A DNA stretch of 64,000 nt, from contig OY987263.1 of NCBI GenBank assembly GCA_963920665.1, forward strand, positions 31,484,547 through 31,548,546, given 5' to 3'. Shown here piece after piece: positions 23,224-35,058 of the stretch. A program made the position numbers and the translations under genes. Below the pieces are notes generated by a model. That model saw only the letters and a list, made by a program, of their open reading frames with translations, made no database searches and was not told where the DNA came from. How positions within the stretch are numbered: position 1 is the first letter of the stretch; each line of letters begins with the position of its first letter. The DNA is from Straminergon stramineum. Taxonomy: Eukaryota > Streptophyta > Bryopsida > Hypnales > Calliergonaceae.

Positions 23224-25187
23224 GGAGTACAGGCCACATCTTCATGTCCACCCCCAAAAAGTGACAACTCTTCAGCCAAAGTACCTTAAAGGGCTTGATG
23301 ACCAAATTCTTCAATCCAACAAGTAAGAGGGACAGTATCTGGAATTTTTAAAACAAAGTACACCAAGGAACCGTTACATGTAAATTCACGGACTCTAAAG
23401 CATAAATAGTCCCCATTATCTCCATCGTGCAAGTCCACGACAATGCCATTATCTCCACTGCCCATGTCTAGAACTTAGTCCGGTAAACTTCATTGTGAAC
23501 GGTGAATCTCTCTAAGTAGTATTTTTGTGTGGGAATCAGGGATCGTTTCAAAGGTGCCAGAAGGCGCCCCGAGAAGGAAACCAGGCTTCGTGCCATAGGA
23601 ATGGCAAGATCTCGTTGAAGCCGCTTCGCGCCAAAGTCGCCCTCCCGCTTTTACAGGTCGACCTCCAGCTAGGATACACGTAGGACTCTAGCTAGGATCG
23701 AACATTTTCGCCCCAAAATTTTGGACCATTGATTTACAATATCATGGAGATTTCATGATCATGACAAATATTTGAGCCCATCTTGCAAATCTCGGCCTAC
23801 ATAGTAAGTTGAAGAAGACTCTCCCCACCCAAATTATTGCATTACAAAGTGACTTTTTTGGGGGGTTCAATTTTTTCCTAATGGATGATGGTTTTTTTGG
23901 GTTTCCTATTGCTTAAGGAGCATCTGCATGACTCTTCGTCTACTTGCCAATCACATTTTGTCACTTCACATTCCATGTGCTTTTGAATAGATTTGTCAAC
24001 ACAAACCACAATGGCAAAAGTTTTTTTGTTTTTTGTTTTAATTCTTTTTTTTTAAAATTAACTTTTTTTTGAAACTCAAGATGAAACGATTGATAAGCAA
24101 TGGATATACCTAAATGCAATGAAACCTAATGATATCACCAAGATTATTCATGCGTGGCATCATATCAACAGATGGTGCAAAGTAGAGCACCTATAGTTCT
24201 GGGCTATTGTAAGACATGTCTATGACCATCATTGTATATAGGAAATCTACCACCACCAATACATCTTCCAAGTGGTGAATATTAGACCTCCAACAAAGGA
24301 AAGAACAACACAAAATACATCTAGCGCAACTCTCAGTCCAAGCTTTGGAGAGGCCACATTCATTCTTTGGAGAATTAAAGAGCAAGAGCCAACCTCTTCC
24401 TCGGGTGTGCTTGGGCTGCTCATACTCAACTACAATGACATAGAAATTTACCTTCTATTCCATACAAACTACGGCATTTGCGAGCTAGTTGTAATTGTAT
24501 TTCTCTTACACCCGATGGACCCCTAATCCCCTATTGACATGGTAATATCACAAATGCAAGCACACAAGGATATGTCAAAAATGTCACTCGTAGTTGTACT
24601 CCTAGACCAACAAAAAATTGCTAGCCACAATCTTCCACCATTTAGATGCAAAATTTGAGGGAAAAGCCTACACAAAAAGCTTTTAATTCCAAAGACAACA
24701 ATTCAATAGAAAGTGGAGAAGGGTTTGTTTTCAATTCACTTGCTTTCTTCACCATACCCAAATTCGTGCCTAGAACATACAACATGCACATGTTCCATTG
24801 ACATCATATCACTTAGGCTTGCTTAGTGCTTACATTCTAACAATGAAAAAAATTACTACCCTCATCACACCGAGCCTTCAAAGCTCCCATCTCCATAATT
24901 AATAAATCAAACTCCTCATTTTGCAAACCCACTCAGCCGATATAATCTTGGTGGATACACATACATGCAGTCCAATGCATGCACCGCATCACAAAGCAAC
25001 ACAAACCTTTAGGTGAAGAATGCCTCTAGTTGGGTAACGCTCCAGCTTTGGTGAGTCCCGCCTTCAGTGTGCAGGAATCAAGCACTTCTGGGATTCCACA
25101 TTGTCAAGCTTGGTAGTCGTAAATCCTTAACTCTAAACCTCATTTCACAACCATTTTGTGAAGAATTCATGGAAATTTATAAGTTGG
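23224..25187. other. Right flank of the copia insertion; possible coding relic, then AT-rich DNA
   Basis: On the minus strand about 23640-23224 is relatively GC-balanced and partly open. From about 23465 it reads DMGSGDNGIVVDLHDGDNG and onward through a Cys- and Trp-containing segment to about 23240, with stops and a probable frameshift. I do not recognise the family. If real, the copia element split this gene. 23700-25187 is AT-rich, without an assignable gene. Confidence 0.3.
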
Positions 25188-26829
25188 TGTGAGCCTCATA
25201 GTTAGTACTTGGGTCTTGGGTTTTTGGTTTTTATTTTGTTTTTCTATAATTAGTATCATTTATAGTTAAAAAGACTAAAAAAGAGTATTTATAGCATGTT
25301 TGGTAGAAGTCCCTATAGATACGATGTGTCAGTCCTAAAAGTCCAGGAAGTGCCTTAAACACTTTCCTTTCTAAGTTCCAATGTCCAAATTAGACGTTTA
25401 GCATAGTAATTAGGGGTTTGGAGCACTTTAAGCCCTATTGGTAAGAATAGGTAAAAACACCTAATTTGGATTACAGTGGGTCAAAACTTTGGGAAATGGT
25501 GATAGAGAATTTTATTCTAGGAGTTATAGGGTCAAGGTGGAAATTAGTTCCCAAAGTCCTTGAAATACATGTAGGTGACCCATGTAAAGATCACCATCCA
25601 ATTCCCAAAGAATTGAAAAAGTCACTTTTTATTCCTTGTAGGTAAAATCCACAAGTTCAATGATCATGCAACCGATGGATAGAGAGAAGTGTTTTTAGCT
25701 TAAAGACATGCCAGGAGCATAATGACAAAATTAGATCATGAAGATTCCCTAGTACGGGAATGATTCCTTCCAGGAGGAATATATTCAATAGGTGTTATTT
25801 TAACACCTTCATCATAAAGTGAAAAATAGACATGGAAATTTTCATTTATCAATTGGGATCTTCCTAGAAGCTACCCAAAAAAATTTGGAATTTTTTGGAT
25901 TGCAAAAGATGACTCCATGGGAAGTCAACATCATTTACCGGAATTTGAAAATTCATAGAAATTATCAAGGTAGTGATAAAATCCACTAAAAATTAGGATA
26001 GTGTGTTTTAGCACATGTAAGCGTCCCGCTAAATTTCAAGATATTCCGATACCGACAAGTACTAGAATCGGTGGCAACTATAATTTTTAATGGAATTCCA
26101 AAATTCCCAATGAATTGACTAGTGTATCCGGAGCATACAATGTCTGATTGAAGTCAACTTGGACTCTTTTCTTACTTTCTTGAACCTCCTGAATCACCTT
26201 TGCTAGTCAAAACTTTGACAAAAGTCAAACTCAAAGTTTTGGATTTTTGCCCTTTTTCACTAGATTTCAAATCACTAGCTAGCTTTCGCTTGCGAAAGAG
26301 GTCAAGAGTAGGGGGTAGAAGTCTTGATGAGTAATTTGGGTCTTTAGAAGACAATGGCACAATTCGTTTGACATTTGGAGCATTTCTCCAAAAGTTAAAG
26401 CGGTCATAGTAGTAGGGTAGAAGTTTAAGAGTTAATTTTTAGTTTTTCCTAGGAGTAGTTTGTTAGGTAACTTGAGGGGGGAGGAGGCCTTGGAAATGTA
26501 TAAAGGCCTCCCCTCCTCTCACTTTGCACCCCCTTCTCTTCATTTGAAAACCCTTTCCTTCATTTGAAAGACTCTTCTTGTTTTCGTGCTTAGTCAACTC
26601 GTGGCCATGTTGTTGGATGTTTTGGTGATTTGCCAAAAAGCTCTTTGTTTTCTTACATTTGGAGCATTTTTCTCGTTGTTTTCAAAGTTCTTTTGTATTT
26701 GGAGCTTATTACAAAGAACGTGGGGGTCCCTTTGTTCTAGCTTGCTTTCTTGTTGATGAATTTAAGTGTTTGAGCTAACCACTGTGTTGTATCTTAAGTT
26801 CTTGAAGTATTTTGGTACTAACCTTCCTA
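25188..26829 (+). repeat. Dispersed repeat F, copy 1 (possible LTR or leader of a large element)
   Basis: It begins TGTGAGCC and aligns in the same orientation with 53552-55290. Shared blocks include TTGGTAGAAGTCCCTA, CCTAGAAGCTACCCAAAAA, GACTCCATGGGAAGTCAAC, CACTAAAAATTAGGATAGTG and ACAATGGCACAATxCGTTT. Near its end are a TATA box (TATAAA, 26499-26504) and a C-rich start-like segment, as in copy 2. The start, TATA position and length fit a long LTR, but no matching second LTR or primer site was found. Confidence 0.6.
26499..26504 (+). promoter_or_regulatory. TATA box within repeat F copy 1
   Basis: TATAAA followed by GGCCTCCCCTCC. The same arrangement (TATAAAA then GGCCCTTCCC) is at 55126 in copy 2, so it is a conserved promoter of the repeat. 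Confidence 0.5.
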
Positions 26830-27485
26830 TTAACCCCTAAATGTCCGGTAAATGTCCAAGGCCTTATTTGAGCTTCTTGAAATTTTCACAAAATTGAACA
26901 AAAAGTCAACATTTTCATAAGTTGTACCAATTTCTTTTGAATTATAACTGTACAAATTCAAACTAGACATGTTAGAGATCACGTAGGAAAAGAGAACATA
27001 ACAATGTCACTTACAGATTAAAAGATTATAATGTTTGATCATGAGGGTGTAAAAACTATGAAAATTTTTCAATTCACTTTTTGCATGTCAACTCTAAAAA
27101 GTTGGTCACTAAAAAAATATGAGGTTATAGGGCCTAGCATGCACAACCCCAATCAATTTATGGTTTTTCAAAATCTATTCTACGATTTTTTTAAATGAAT
27201 TTCTAATGTGATTTTTCCTCCAAGATCTAGTGTATTTGAGTCTCATTTCTACAAGCCCACAACACTACAGGAAGTCAAGATTGCATTGGGTATCCTTACA
27301 GAAAATCTTCAATAGAAAAATCATAATCCTTTATTTTTAAGATCTGCTTTTTGATCCTAAAACTAGACTTCAAAAAGAATTCTCCAGAAATACAAACTAC
27401 TAATAATAGCAATTTTGTTGGATTTTACTTAACTTCAAAGTTTTCCAAACACCACATTTGGGTGCCTTGGGCATTTAGGGGTTAA
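26830..27485. mobile_element. TTAA-flanked inverted-repeat element, copy 1
   Basis: A 648-base segment (26834-27481) starts CCCCTAAATGTCC and ends GGGCATTTAGGGG, with TTAA on both sides (26830-26833, 27482-27485). It has no ORF. TTAA duplication is typical of piggyBac and Kolobok superfamilies; a terminal C-rich run fits piggyBac-like ends. It lies inside the large F-G repeat. Confidence 0.55.
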
Positions 27486-28682
27486 ACTTCTTTGTGAGGG
27501 ATTTCGCAACACTTTGTTGAAGTAAATCCCCCTACAAGTTAGAGTACAAAGTACTGGTTGTTTGGAATTGGTGTTATAAAATACTAACCATTCTCTACCG
27601 AGCTTTTTCGTGTGGGATTTTGCAACATTTTGTTGAAGAAAATCCCCTTGAAGCCTAGACATCTAGAATATGTGGTCCAAATGTATTCTTTTATGTTATT
27701 TGGAGAGTTGGGTGGGACCCAACTTCCTCAGTTGTTAAGTTGTAAGTTCATGTTTGCTTTAAGTTGTACTAACCCATATGGCGAAGCCATCATTTGGAAT
27801 TTGGAATTAAATTCCATAAGCCCTGATTTGGGGATAACACCCCAGATGGCGAAGCTTCATCTGTAGGTCAAGTTTTTAGCATAATTATTGCTTAGTGGAT
27901 TCTTTACACAGGAGGCTAAAAATTCCTTGTGTGGATTGTGCTATGGTTTGGAGGAAATTTGGGTATTAAAACACACAAAACAATCCAAAAGAGGGGATTC
28001 AGCAACTGAACCAACCAGCCCACCCAATCAAGTCCCTAGCAGTTTCGGAATGAATTTTGCAAATCAAACAGAGAGGGTCTGAATAGAATCTATGAGGCTT
28101 GATTTAATTAGCAAAATCCTTGGTCAAGCCTGGCCAGAGTCGGACAAAAATTCAGAAATTGAGACTGGAGAGACCAGGCCATACCAAACCTCCAAAGCTC
28201 AACTGACTGAATTTCAATTCCTGAGAAATCATTGATTCAATTAATCAGTTCAACTCAGAGGCTGATCTAGCTAATTGGATGCAACCAGGGCTCTTCTTTT
28301 TTTTTTTTTTTTTTTTCATTTTTTCATTTTTTCTGAAGTGCCTAAGTGGCAATATAAAATGTTATAGTGATGCTCCAAATTTCAACATTCATCCACATAT
28401 TGGATAGAAAATATCACAGTAGCACATATCACATGTCCATAATTCTATTTTCATTCACAATCTGACAATTTCTTCCAAGATTTATTTCTAATTAAAAGTT
28501 TTTTTGTGAAAATCTTCACTGTTTTATGCCATTTTTGCAGCCAAATTATTTTTTTCTGGTGCAATTTGGCACTGTAAAGCCAAAAAAAAAAGCCTTGGAT
28601 GCAATCCATTGGGTCAACATACTGAGCAAGGTCAACTCACAAGTGGAGAGGAGTGCTGGTCCCTTGCTGTGCTCCTGAGCAG
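27486..28682. other. Interior of the large F-G repeat, left part
   Basis: It holds a diverged internal duplication: GGGATTTCGCAACACTTTGTTGAAG (about 27500) against GGGATTTTGCAACATTTTGTTGAAG (about 27614), plus GGCGAAGC words also present near 55.45 and 55.73 kb. A 22-base T run is at about 28296-28317. No gene was recognised. Confidence 0.4.
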
Positions 28683-29660
28683 TTAACCCCTAAATGCCCC
28701 AGGGGACCAAAAGTGTCCTCACAGAGTTTCAAGTCCAATTCAAAGTATTGTAACTTTTGCATCCAATGTCTGAATTCAATAAAATTTGTTGGAAAAGTTG
28801 CTCTCTCTTTTCTAGTTTGTGTGGTAAAATTTTCAAATCAATAAAAGATGAAATGATTTTTTGGAAGGCAATCGAAGTTCACAGGTTCTATTTGAGTTCA
28901 CCAAACTGCATTTGATGGCTGCAACTTCGGGGGCTTATATCTCCTTCATCAAATGTTTGTTTTCAATAAAATTTATTGAGTTATGTTCCCCTTGAAGTCT
29001 AGTTATTGTACTAGAATTTTCATGTCAATCCAAGATGTTTTGAATGTTTGGAAGCAATTCGAAATTCAAAATCCCGACATTTTTATATTACAATGAGCTT
29101 CGGCGGCTTGTTTCTTCTTCATACAACCTCCATTTCCAATAAATTTTTTTGGGAAAGTTGTACATACTACTCTAGTTTGTGTGTCTAAAATTTCATTTCA
29201 ATCCAAGAAGTTATGAGGAACTCATAAGCATTTTAGTAGTAGGAGGTTTAGGTTTTGATGTGATTTTTGCAACTTTTCTTGCTATTTTTTGACATTTCAA
29301 AGCCATTTTGCAAACACAATGAGTGAATTGAATGATATTTTTTTTCACCGATGTGTTTGTAAAATGGTTTTAAATCACTTTATAGTTTTAATTTTTTTCA
29401 TTTGAGTAGGTTTAGAAATCGAATTTGACCTCCAAGTGTGTTACTAGGAAAATTTCAGCATCCTTTTCCAACACTAAAACATTATAATCTTGCACTCTAT
29501 ATGGCCAAATGACTCCAAATTTGATTCATATCATCTATAACATGTACACTACAAGATTGAACGGTTGAGATTTCTATACCTAAGTGACATTTTGATCTAT
29601 AACATTTCAAAAGCAATGATGTCTTTAGACTCCAAAAAACCTTGGGCTTTTGGGGGTTAA
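28683..29660. mobile_element. TTAA-flanked inverted-repeat element, copy 2
   Basis: A 970-base segment (28687-29656) starts CCCCTAAATGCCCC and ends GGGCTTTTGGGGG, flanked by TTAA at 28683-28686 and 29657-29660. Its termini match those of the element at 26834-27481. It carries three diverged tandem units (see 28740-29235) and no ORF. Confidence 0.55.
28740..29235 (+). repeat. Three diverged tandem units of about 180 bases
   Basis: Units at about 28740-28885, 28930-29070 and 29105-29235 each contain a CAATAAAATTTxTTGxGxxAGTTG-like block, a CTAGTTTGTGTGxxTAAAATTT-like block and a TCAATCCAAGAxGTTxTGA-like block, spaced alike. They lie within the TTAA-flanked element. Confidence 0.6.
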
Positions 29661-31460
29661 CTTATACTAGACCAAGCTTTTGGGCCACGCTCTGTTGCAA
29701 AAAATTGTGAATCTTTCTCTAAGCTCCACGCTTTGGACATACACAACTAACACATATTATAGTGGTGTTATGAAGTTAGAGGTTGCACAATATCATCTCT
29801 AAGTTGTGGGGAAGAAATTTCAAGATTGAATGTGAACCATCCTTAGGGAATGTTGGCTACACTTATGGAGGTTTGGAAGTTAGTTTAAAGACAAGTAGAT
29901 AAAACAAAGGAAGGGAATAGTTGACTTCTTAGATTCTAGGCATTAGTTGGTAGAAGTGAAATCCATTTGTCTTCAAGCATTTGTTTGCTTATTAATAAAC
30001 TAGAAAGGAATTTAGAGATTTGATTTGGTAGGATTTAGTTACAAAAATATCTAGAAAGAAAAGGAAAAAATTAGAAGGAAAGAAAAGAAAAGGAAAAGAG
30101 TTGGGACAAGTTAGTAAGGAGTCTTTAACCGTGTCCAAAGAACTACTTACTTCAGCAAATATTTCAAAAAGCACCCCCAAATGGAGGTGGAAGGAGCATG
30201 TGCACCACAAGGAGATAATTGCAATGCAAGACCACGAGAGTTTGGAAGTTACAGATCTTGAAGTTAGTTAATAAATTCCTTGTCTTTGTTTTGATTTACC
30301 CCAAAAGACTTAGATTAGTGATAGACATTAACATTAGAAGTAAAACTTAAATTCAGACCATTTAGGCCATTAGAAATGAGGATTTCATCATGAAAGTAGG
30401 TAGAAAAAATCAGTAGCTTTCCAAAAAGTCATTAAACATAAAAAATAGACAAAACCTCCAAAAGTTATTCTTGGATGAAAAGTAGTTTAGAAAGTGGATG
30501 AAAAGTTAAAAAATCATCCAAAAAAATCAAGGAAGGAATCTTAGAATCTAGAATAGAAGTAGAAGTCAAAAGTAAAAGGTGAAAGAAATTGATGGATGAA
30601 GTTTGATGAACCCGTTGCCGGTCAAACTTCATCATTGAATAACTTTTGTTAGGAAAGTCAAAATTATAAGTGTTAAACCTTTTCCAGAAGGTAAATTTAG
30701 TGACTTTTACTTTAAACTTACTTAGACCTAAAAATAGCAAGTAGGATTAAAAGTTAAAAGATGTAATTAGAATAATAGGAAATTAGAAGGAATCTCTTAA
30801 AGGAATCTTAGGAACAAGTTAGACTTAGAATCTCTTAGGGCATAATTTCAGGGTTCCAAAACTCCCTTAACCCTAGGAATTAGGTTAGTATTGAAGAAGC
30901 TAGAGTAGGATGAAGAACTGATCAAGGTTAAGAGGGATTTGGATGAAAGTCAACTAGAGTTGACCAAACCAAGTGGATTTCAGAACTTAAGAAGAAGATT
31001 AAAAATAGAAAACAACTCAAAAACAAAAAGTGGATTTTGATAGTTAGCATAGAAGCAAACAATGGATGAAGTTTTAATCATTAGATTGGAAATCAAACTT
31101 CATCCACAATTATCTTGTCATAGGAAAGCTGGATTTGAGAGTTCTTTATCATTTTGGAAAGTGTATTAAAAACCCTACAACCTAACCTACTTTTTTCTCT
31201 TGATTGATTAATATTCTATGGGCCTAATTTGGGAGACAAATCCCAAGGCCATAGTCAATTACTAATTTGTTTTGAAGTGAATTAATTTTCCAATTAGGGA
31301 ATTCAGAGTAGAACTTTTATACTAAAGATCCATTTCTTGAAAGGCATATTTGGATTTAACATATAGACACCCATAGGACAACTTGACAACACAAGAACTT
31401 GGTTGTGTTCGCTTAATTCCAAGGGTGGGAATTAAGTGCCCACAACTAGCCATGGGAATT
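29661..31460 (+). repeat. Dispersed repeat G, copy 1 (clear homology about 30600-31460)
   Basis: From about 30600 this aligns in the same orientation with about 57530-58230: GGATGAAGTTTGAT, TTCATCCA...TTAGAAAAGTC-like words, CTTTATCATTxTGxAAAG and, near the end, CCAAGGGTGGGAATTAAG against TCAAAGGGTGGAGTTTAA. It lies at the same order after repeat F as copy 2. No coding sequence was seen; 29661-30600 is AG-rich with nothing identified. Confidence 0.5.
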
Positions 31461-32497
31461 TGCAAGAGGTGTACAAAGAGGATCCATCCGGTTCAAGCAC
31501 CACATTAACATCCAAGTTTCTTTCTTGAGATTGCAAACACATTAGGCATCATCAAGCATGTCCACATTCCACTTAATTTATATCAACAACTTGGGCATAG
31601 CCTGTACACGACATCCCTAAGCTCATACTTACAACATGGACGAATGTTGTCACGAGTCACATCCTATCTTGAGGTGCCTTGAAATTTGCAATTGCAATAT
31701 TTGACAAGTCCCTAAATTCATTCTAAGAAAACTTCAGTGTTGCCCAAACTTTGACTACTATACTACATAGGCTATTTGGGGATTTTTTACTAAATAATTT
31801 CTTCATTTTTTAATTTTTAGATTTGGTTGTCCCAAATTTTGCAGAAAAAGGTTTTTTCCTTCCATATCAAATTTTTGGGGATTCCTAAAATAATTTCTAA
31901 AAATTTTGAAATCTCTAAGAATAATTTAACTTTATGTGGAATAGCCTATGTAGTACGGTATGCTTTAGTTAAGGTTTCTTAAGAAAGTATTAAGAAGGTG
32001 GAGACAATACCATGTCTTATATATCATGCACATTAAGTATTGTATCGTTGGCTACACCTTTTAATAGAATAATAGTGTATTCATACATGAAGGTATGCCA
32101 CTTGTGGAGATGGCTGTGAGCACAAGTACGAAATTATGAATTCACACTAGATTATCCAAGTAATCAACCAAAACAAACTCCAAGTTTGATGTGATATTTA
32201 TCAACTCATTTAGTAGCTCAAGTGGCTTAACTCAATTGATTAAGAAGATGACAATACATATTTAATCAAATTTCGACATATATTGATTTCAAGAAGATAA
32301 AAGGATAGGTACATAATTGTGCACCAAATGAATTCTTATATGCATACACTAATCTAGTTCGTGCATTAACATTCATAAGTGCCAAATAACAAAAAAAAGA
32401 AGTAAAATCTTGTTAACAGAATGCATGTCTGACTTAATAGTTTTAGTTTCCAATACATTGGAATTAAAATTTTCTTAACAAACGTGACAATTCCATA
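31461..32497. other. AT-rich DNA without recognisable gene
   Basis: No ORF with family features and no clear repeat was seen between repeat G and the MITE cluster. Confidence 0.4.
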
Positions 32498-32650
32498 TAA
32501 GGGCCAATTCATACGATGGTGGACAAGCTGAGTAGACAAGAATTCTAGCCATTTAATTGGTAGAAAGCAAAAATTGTCCACTCCCCACCAATCAAATGGC
32601 TAGAATTCTTATTCACTTGACTTGTCCATCATCGTATGAACTAGCCCTAA
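32498..32650. mobile_element. Hairpin MITE, PIF/Harbinger (Tourist)-like
   Basis: A 147-base element (32501-32647) starts GGGCCAATTCATACGATG and ends CATCGTATGAACTAGCCC, flanked by TAA at 32498-32500 and 32648-32650. The inverted arms are about 60 bases each and share CTAGCCATTT, with about 20 bases of loop, so the whole element folds into one hairpin. The 3-bp TAA duplication and GGGC ends are typical of PIF/Harbinger MITEs. Confidence 0.8.
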
Positions 32651-32707
32651 CATTTAAAGGAGATCACCAATTTTCGATCAGCCTCCCATTCTTGTAGTTT
32701 AGGTTGC

Positions 32708-33052
32708 TCCATTTCCGATTAGATGAATTGTAGGTCACAACTCATGCACCACAAGACCCCAAGGACAACAAAAATGTCTAGGAGGTGTACATTGAAAGCT
32801 TACATGATCACAACGTGTACATTGGAAGCCTTACATCAATTTTGGAACCATCTTATGGTTGGAAATAGGTTTGCCTACATATCAAGAATGGGATGAATAG
32901 AATCTTCATGAAAAAATTCATGATAATTTTGCTTTTAAGGAAAAAAATTTAGGCAATTATGAAATCTTTCTAAAATCTATTTCTCTACATGGGGAAACTT
33001 TTTCCTGAACTTTTCCCATGCTGCATATAGGTTGAAAGTGATCGGAAATGGA
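32708..33052 (+). mobile_element. MITE family 1, copy C
   Basis: About 345 bases starting TCCATTTCCGATTA and ending with the inverted form TGATCGGAAATGGA. It is homologous to 4623-4966 in the same orientation, best from 32830 on (TTTTGGAACCATCTTATGGTTGG and AAAATTCATGATAATTTTGC). No clear target duplication. Confidence 0.65.
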
Positions 33053-33254
33053 TGATCATCTTCATATTACAAACCCCAACTCTGTAATTCATGAATAACA
33101 ATCGAAAAAGCAATCGAAATAGTTCAGAACCTAATGAAAAATGGGGCCCATCAACAACGTAAAAGTCATGACCATCAAGGACTAGTGATCTTAGAATAGG
33201 TTTAGTGAAATTAGCCAAAAGTTCATTTTTGGAAGATTTTTAAAAATTTAACAC

Positions 33255-33641
33255 TAAGAGCATGGCCACTGTGGCCTGCAGGAGCTGGCCTCAATGGGAC
33301 CTGACGGGCCCTTGCCTCTTTTTCCTCCCCACCATCACTCTTGGAGCGGCCACTTCGAAAATGAACCCGGCCACTCAACAGTAGCGAGCCCTTTCAATGA
33401 TTCCAAACTAGAGATTGTGGAGAATCTTTGTCTAAATATGACTTTGCGCGGCAGTTTTGGGACCAAGCAAGTGCTACAATAGAATGAGATGATTACACGT
33501 GGCCCTGACATAGGTTGGAAGTGGCCTTACAACGAGGGACAGTGGGGGAATGGGAATTTTTCTTGGGCCTTCACTGCACAAGGGCCCTCGCAAATTGGTA
33601 TGGCGCGTCAATTTGCAAGGGCCACGATGGCGATGCTCTAA
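33255..33641. mobile_element. GC-rich MITE with GAGCAT ends and TAA duplication
   Basis: A 381-base element (33258-33638) starts GAGCATGGCCACTGTGGCC and ends, in inverted form, GAGCATCGCCATCGTGGCCC. TAA flanks both sides (33255-33257, 33639-33641). It is far more GC-rich than its surroundings. The open frame at 33294-33482 shows no domain. The ends and TAA duplication suggest a PIF/Harbinger-type MITE of a second family. Confidence 0.78.
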
Positions 33642-33684
33642 GGGCATGAAGAAATTAAATAGTAACTAAGCAAAATTTAGCTAG

Positions 33685-33795
33685 TTTTGGGATCGTTGTT
33701 GAGGACTTGTTGGACTTGTCCATTTCAGACCCTGGCTAGGGACAGTCTTAAGAAGAGGGGCGGAATTAGAGCAGACTATCATAAAAGATTCTCGT
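33685..33795 (+). repeat. Dispersed repeat E, partial copy 3
   Basis: TTCAGACCCTGGCTAGGGA followed by GGAATTAGAGCAGACTAT matches the end of the repeat at 10236-10945. Confidence 0.6.
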
Positions 33796-34059
33796 TTGGC
33801 AACTCCCGACGTAAGTCGACGCGATCTTTTCAGATGGTGGCAGTAGCAACTTCTACACACTTCTACAGGGAATTTGTAAACCAATATGACATGTTTTTAT
33901 GACCATTCAAGCACGGGGTTTAGCTTTTAGGAGACTTTGTTGTGTAGGTACTCAGTTAGCTAGCAATCCTGTTTCGAAGTGCGTTCAACTTGTCCCAGTG
34001 GTTGAGGTAGTGGAGTCTAGCGGCCAACTTGGTGAGCATGCGAGCATGCTTGGCACCAA

Positions 34060-34835
34060 CATCAACTAGTGTTGGAGTTGCAACATTGGTAGCAACAATG
34101 GCGTTGTACATTGACCTAATGGATGGCTATTGCTAGGTGCTCGTTGCGTTTCTAGCAAACATTTTCCTCATGCAATGGATGGGCCTTCAGGTACTTTCTA
34201 CTTGCTACATTCAACCACACCCGGCTAGGTTTGGTGAACTCAATGTCGTCGTTTATATGGTGTCGCAGTTTGCATATAGAAAGTGATGTTCCCTAAAGTG
34301 ATTTCACATTCAGTAATCCCCAACCTTCTGCAATGCGTTCCCCACTTCTAGGATTTTGCCAACCATAACTCAAGGAGATTTGCAACCAACACATTTTCTA
34401 TGTCATTTGTTTGATCAAAACCCTAATGGTCATGTACATGATGTGCGACGCTGTGGAATAGGTGGGGAAGGCGGGGAGGAAGTATAGGTGTTGTACCCAA
34501 TCATGTATGCGAATGAGAGCGAGAACAAGGACACCAAGATGTTCAACTACGTGTAGAGAGGGCACCAGAACTACTTGGAGTTTTTGCCGCAGTTTTTCGT
34601 ATTGCTGCTACTCAGCGGGCTCTAGTACCCATGTGTTGCAGCATACCTACGCTTTGCATACACCTAGTGCTAGTTGCAGTACTTCCGGGGCTACCCCAAG
34701 GGCAACGCCGAGACCAACTACTTTGCGTGTGGGGGGTTCCATTGGTTCGCCTTTTTTGGGCTGCTCTTGTGTACCATTGTTGTCATCCTTCACCAGTTCT
34801 TCCCGGCTCTTGTTTGATCATGCCATGTCCATATT
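34060..34835 (+). pseudogene. Relic of a microsomal glutathione S-transferase 3-like gene (MAPEG family)
   Basis: From about 34505 the plus strand reads MYANESENKDTKMFNYV, then TAG (34554), then RGHQNYLEFLPQFFVLLLLSG, TAG (34623), then YP, and later QYFRGYPKG. This is the MAPEG/MGST3 signature, where FNxVQRGHQN is the glutathione-binding region, so the first TAG replaces its Gln. Upstream, VGKAGRKY at about 34462-34485 fits the family's VGKARKKY and is separated from MYANE by a frameshift. A possible N-terminal membrane segment (VGVATLVATMAL) is at about 34072-34108. Intact members are about 145-residue ER or plastid membrane proteins with four helices that conjugate glutathione to lipid peroxides. 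This copy is broken. The long ORF at 34462-35058 is a shifted-frame reading of it. Confidence 0.7.
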
Positions 34836-35058
34836 AGTGACCATTGCCTTCAGTTATAGGCAAAAAAAATTTTGGCTACTTGTCAGTAAAAGGGATTTGA
34901 TTTTCTGCTCATACTCTACTCTTTGTTCATCTAGTTTAATTGATGAGTTTTTTTATTCTTCTATGAATTTGGCTTTCGTGCTTATGAGTGATGATGGTTC
35001 ATGTAAGTTAAGTTACCATTCCTGTTGTTGGCAGAGTTGTGGTATTTGGGTGCTTTGA

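Noticed and set aside
26832..28700. TTAACCCCTAAATG motifs as interstitial telomere repeats (CCCTAAA)
   Set aside because: Only single motifs occur, in inverted pairs at element ends, not as tandem CCCTAAA arrays.
34462..35058. 198-codon Cys/Ser-rich plus-strand open frame
   Set aside because: It overlaps the MGST3-like relic in another frame; only the relic's frame matches a known family.
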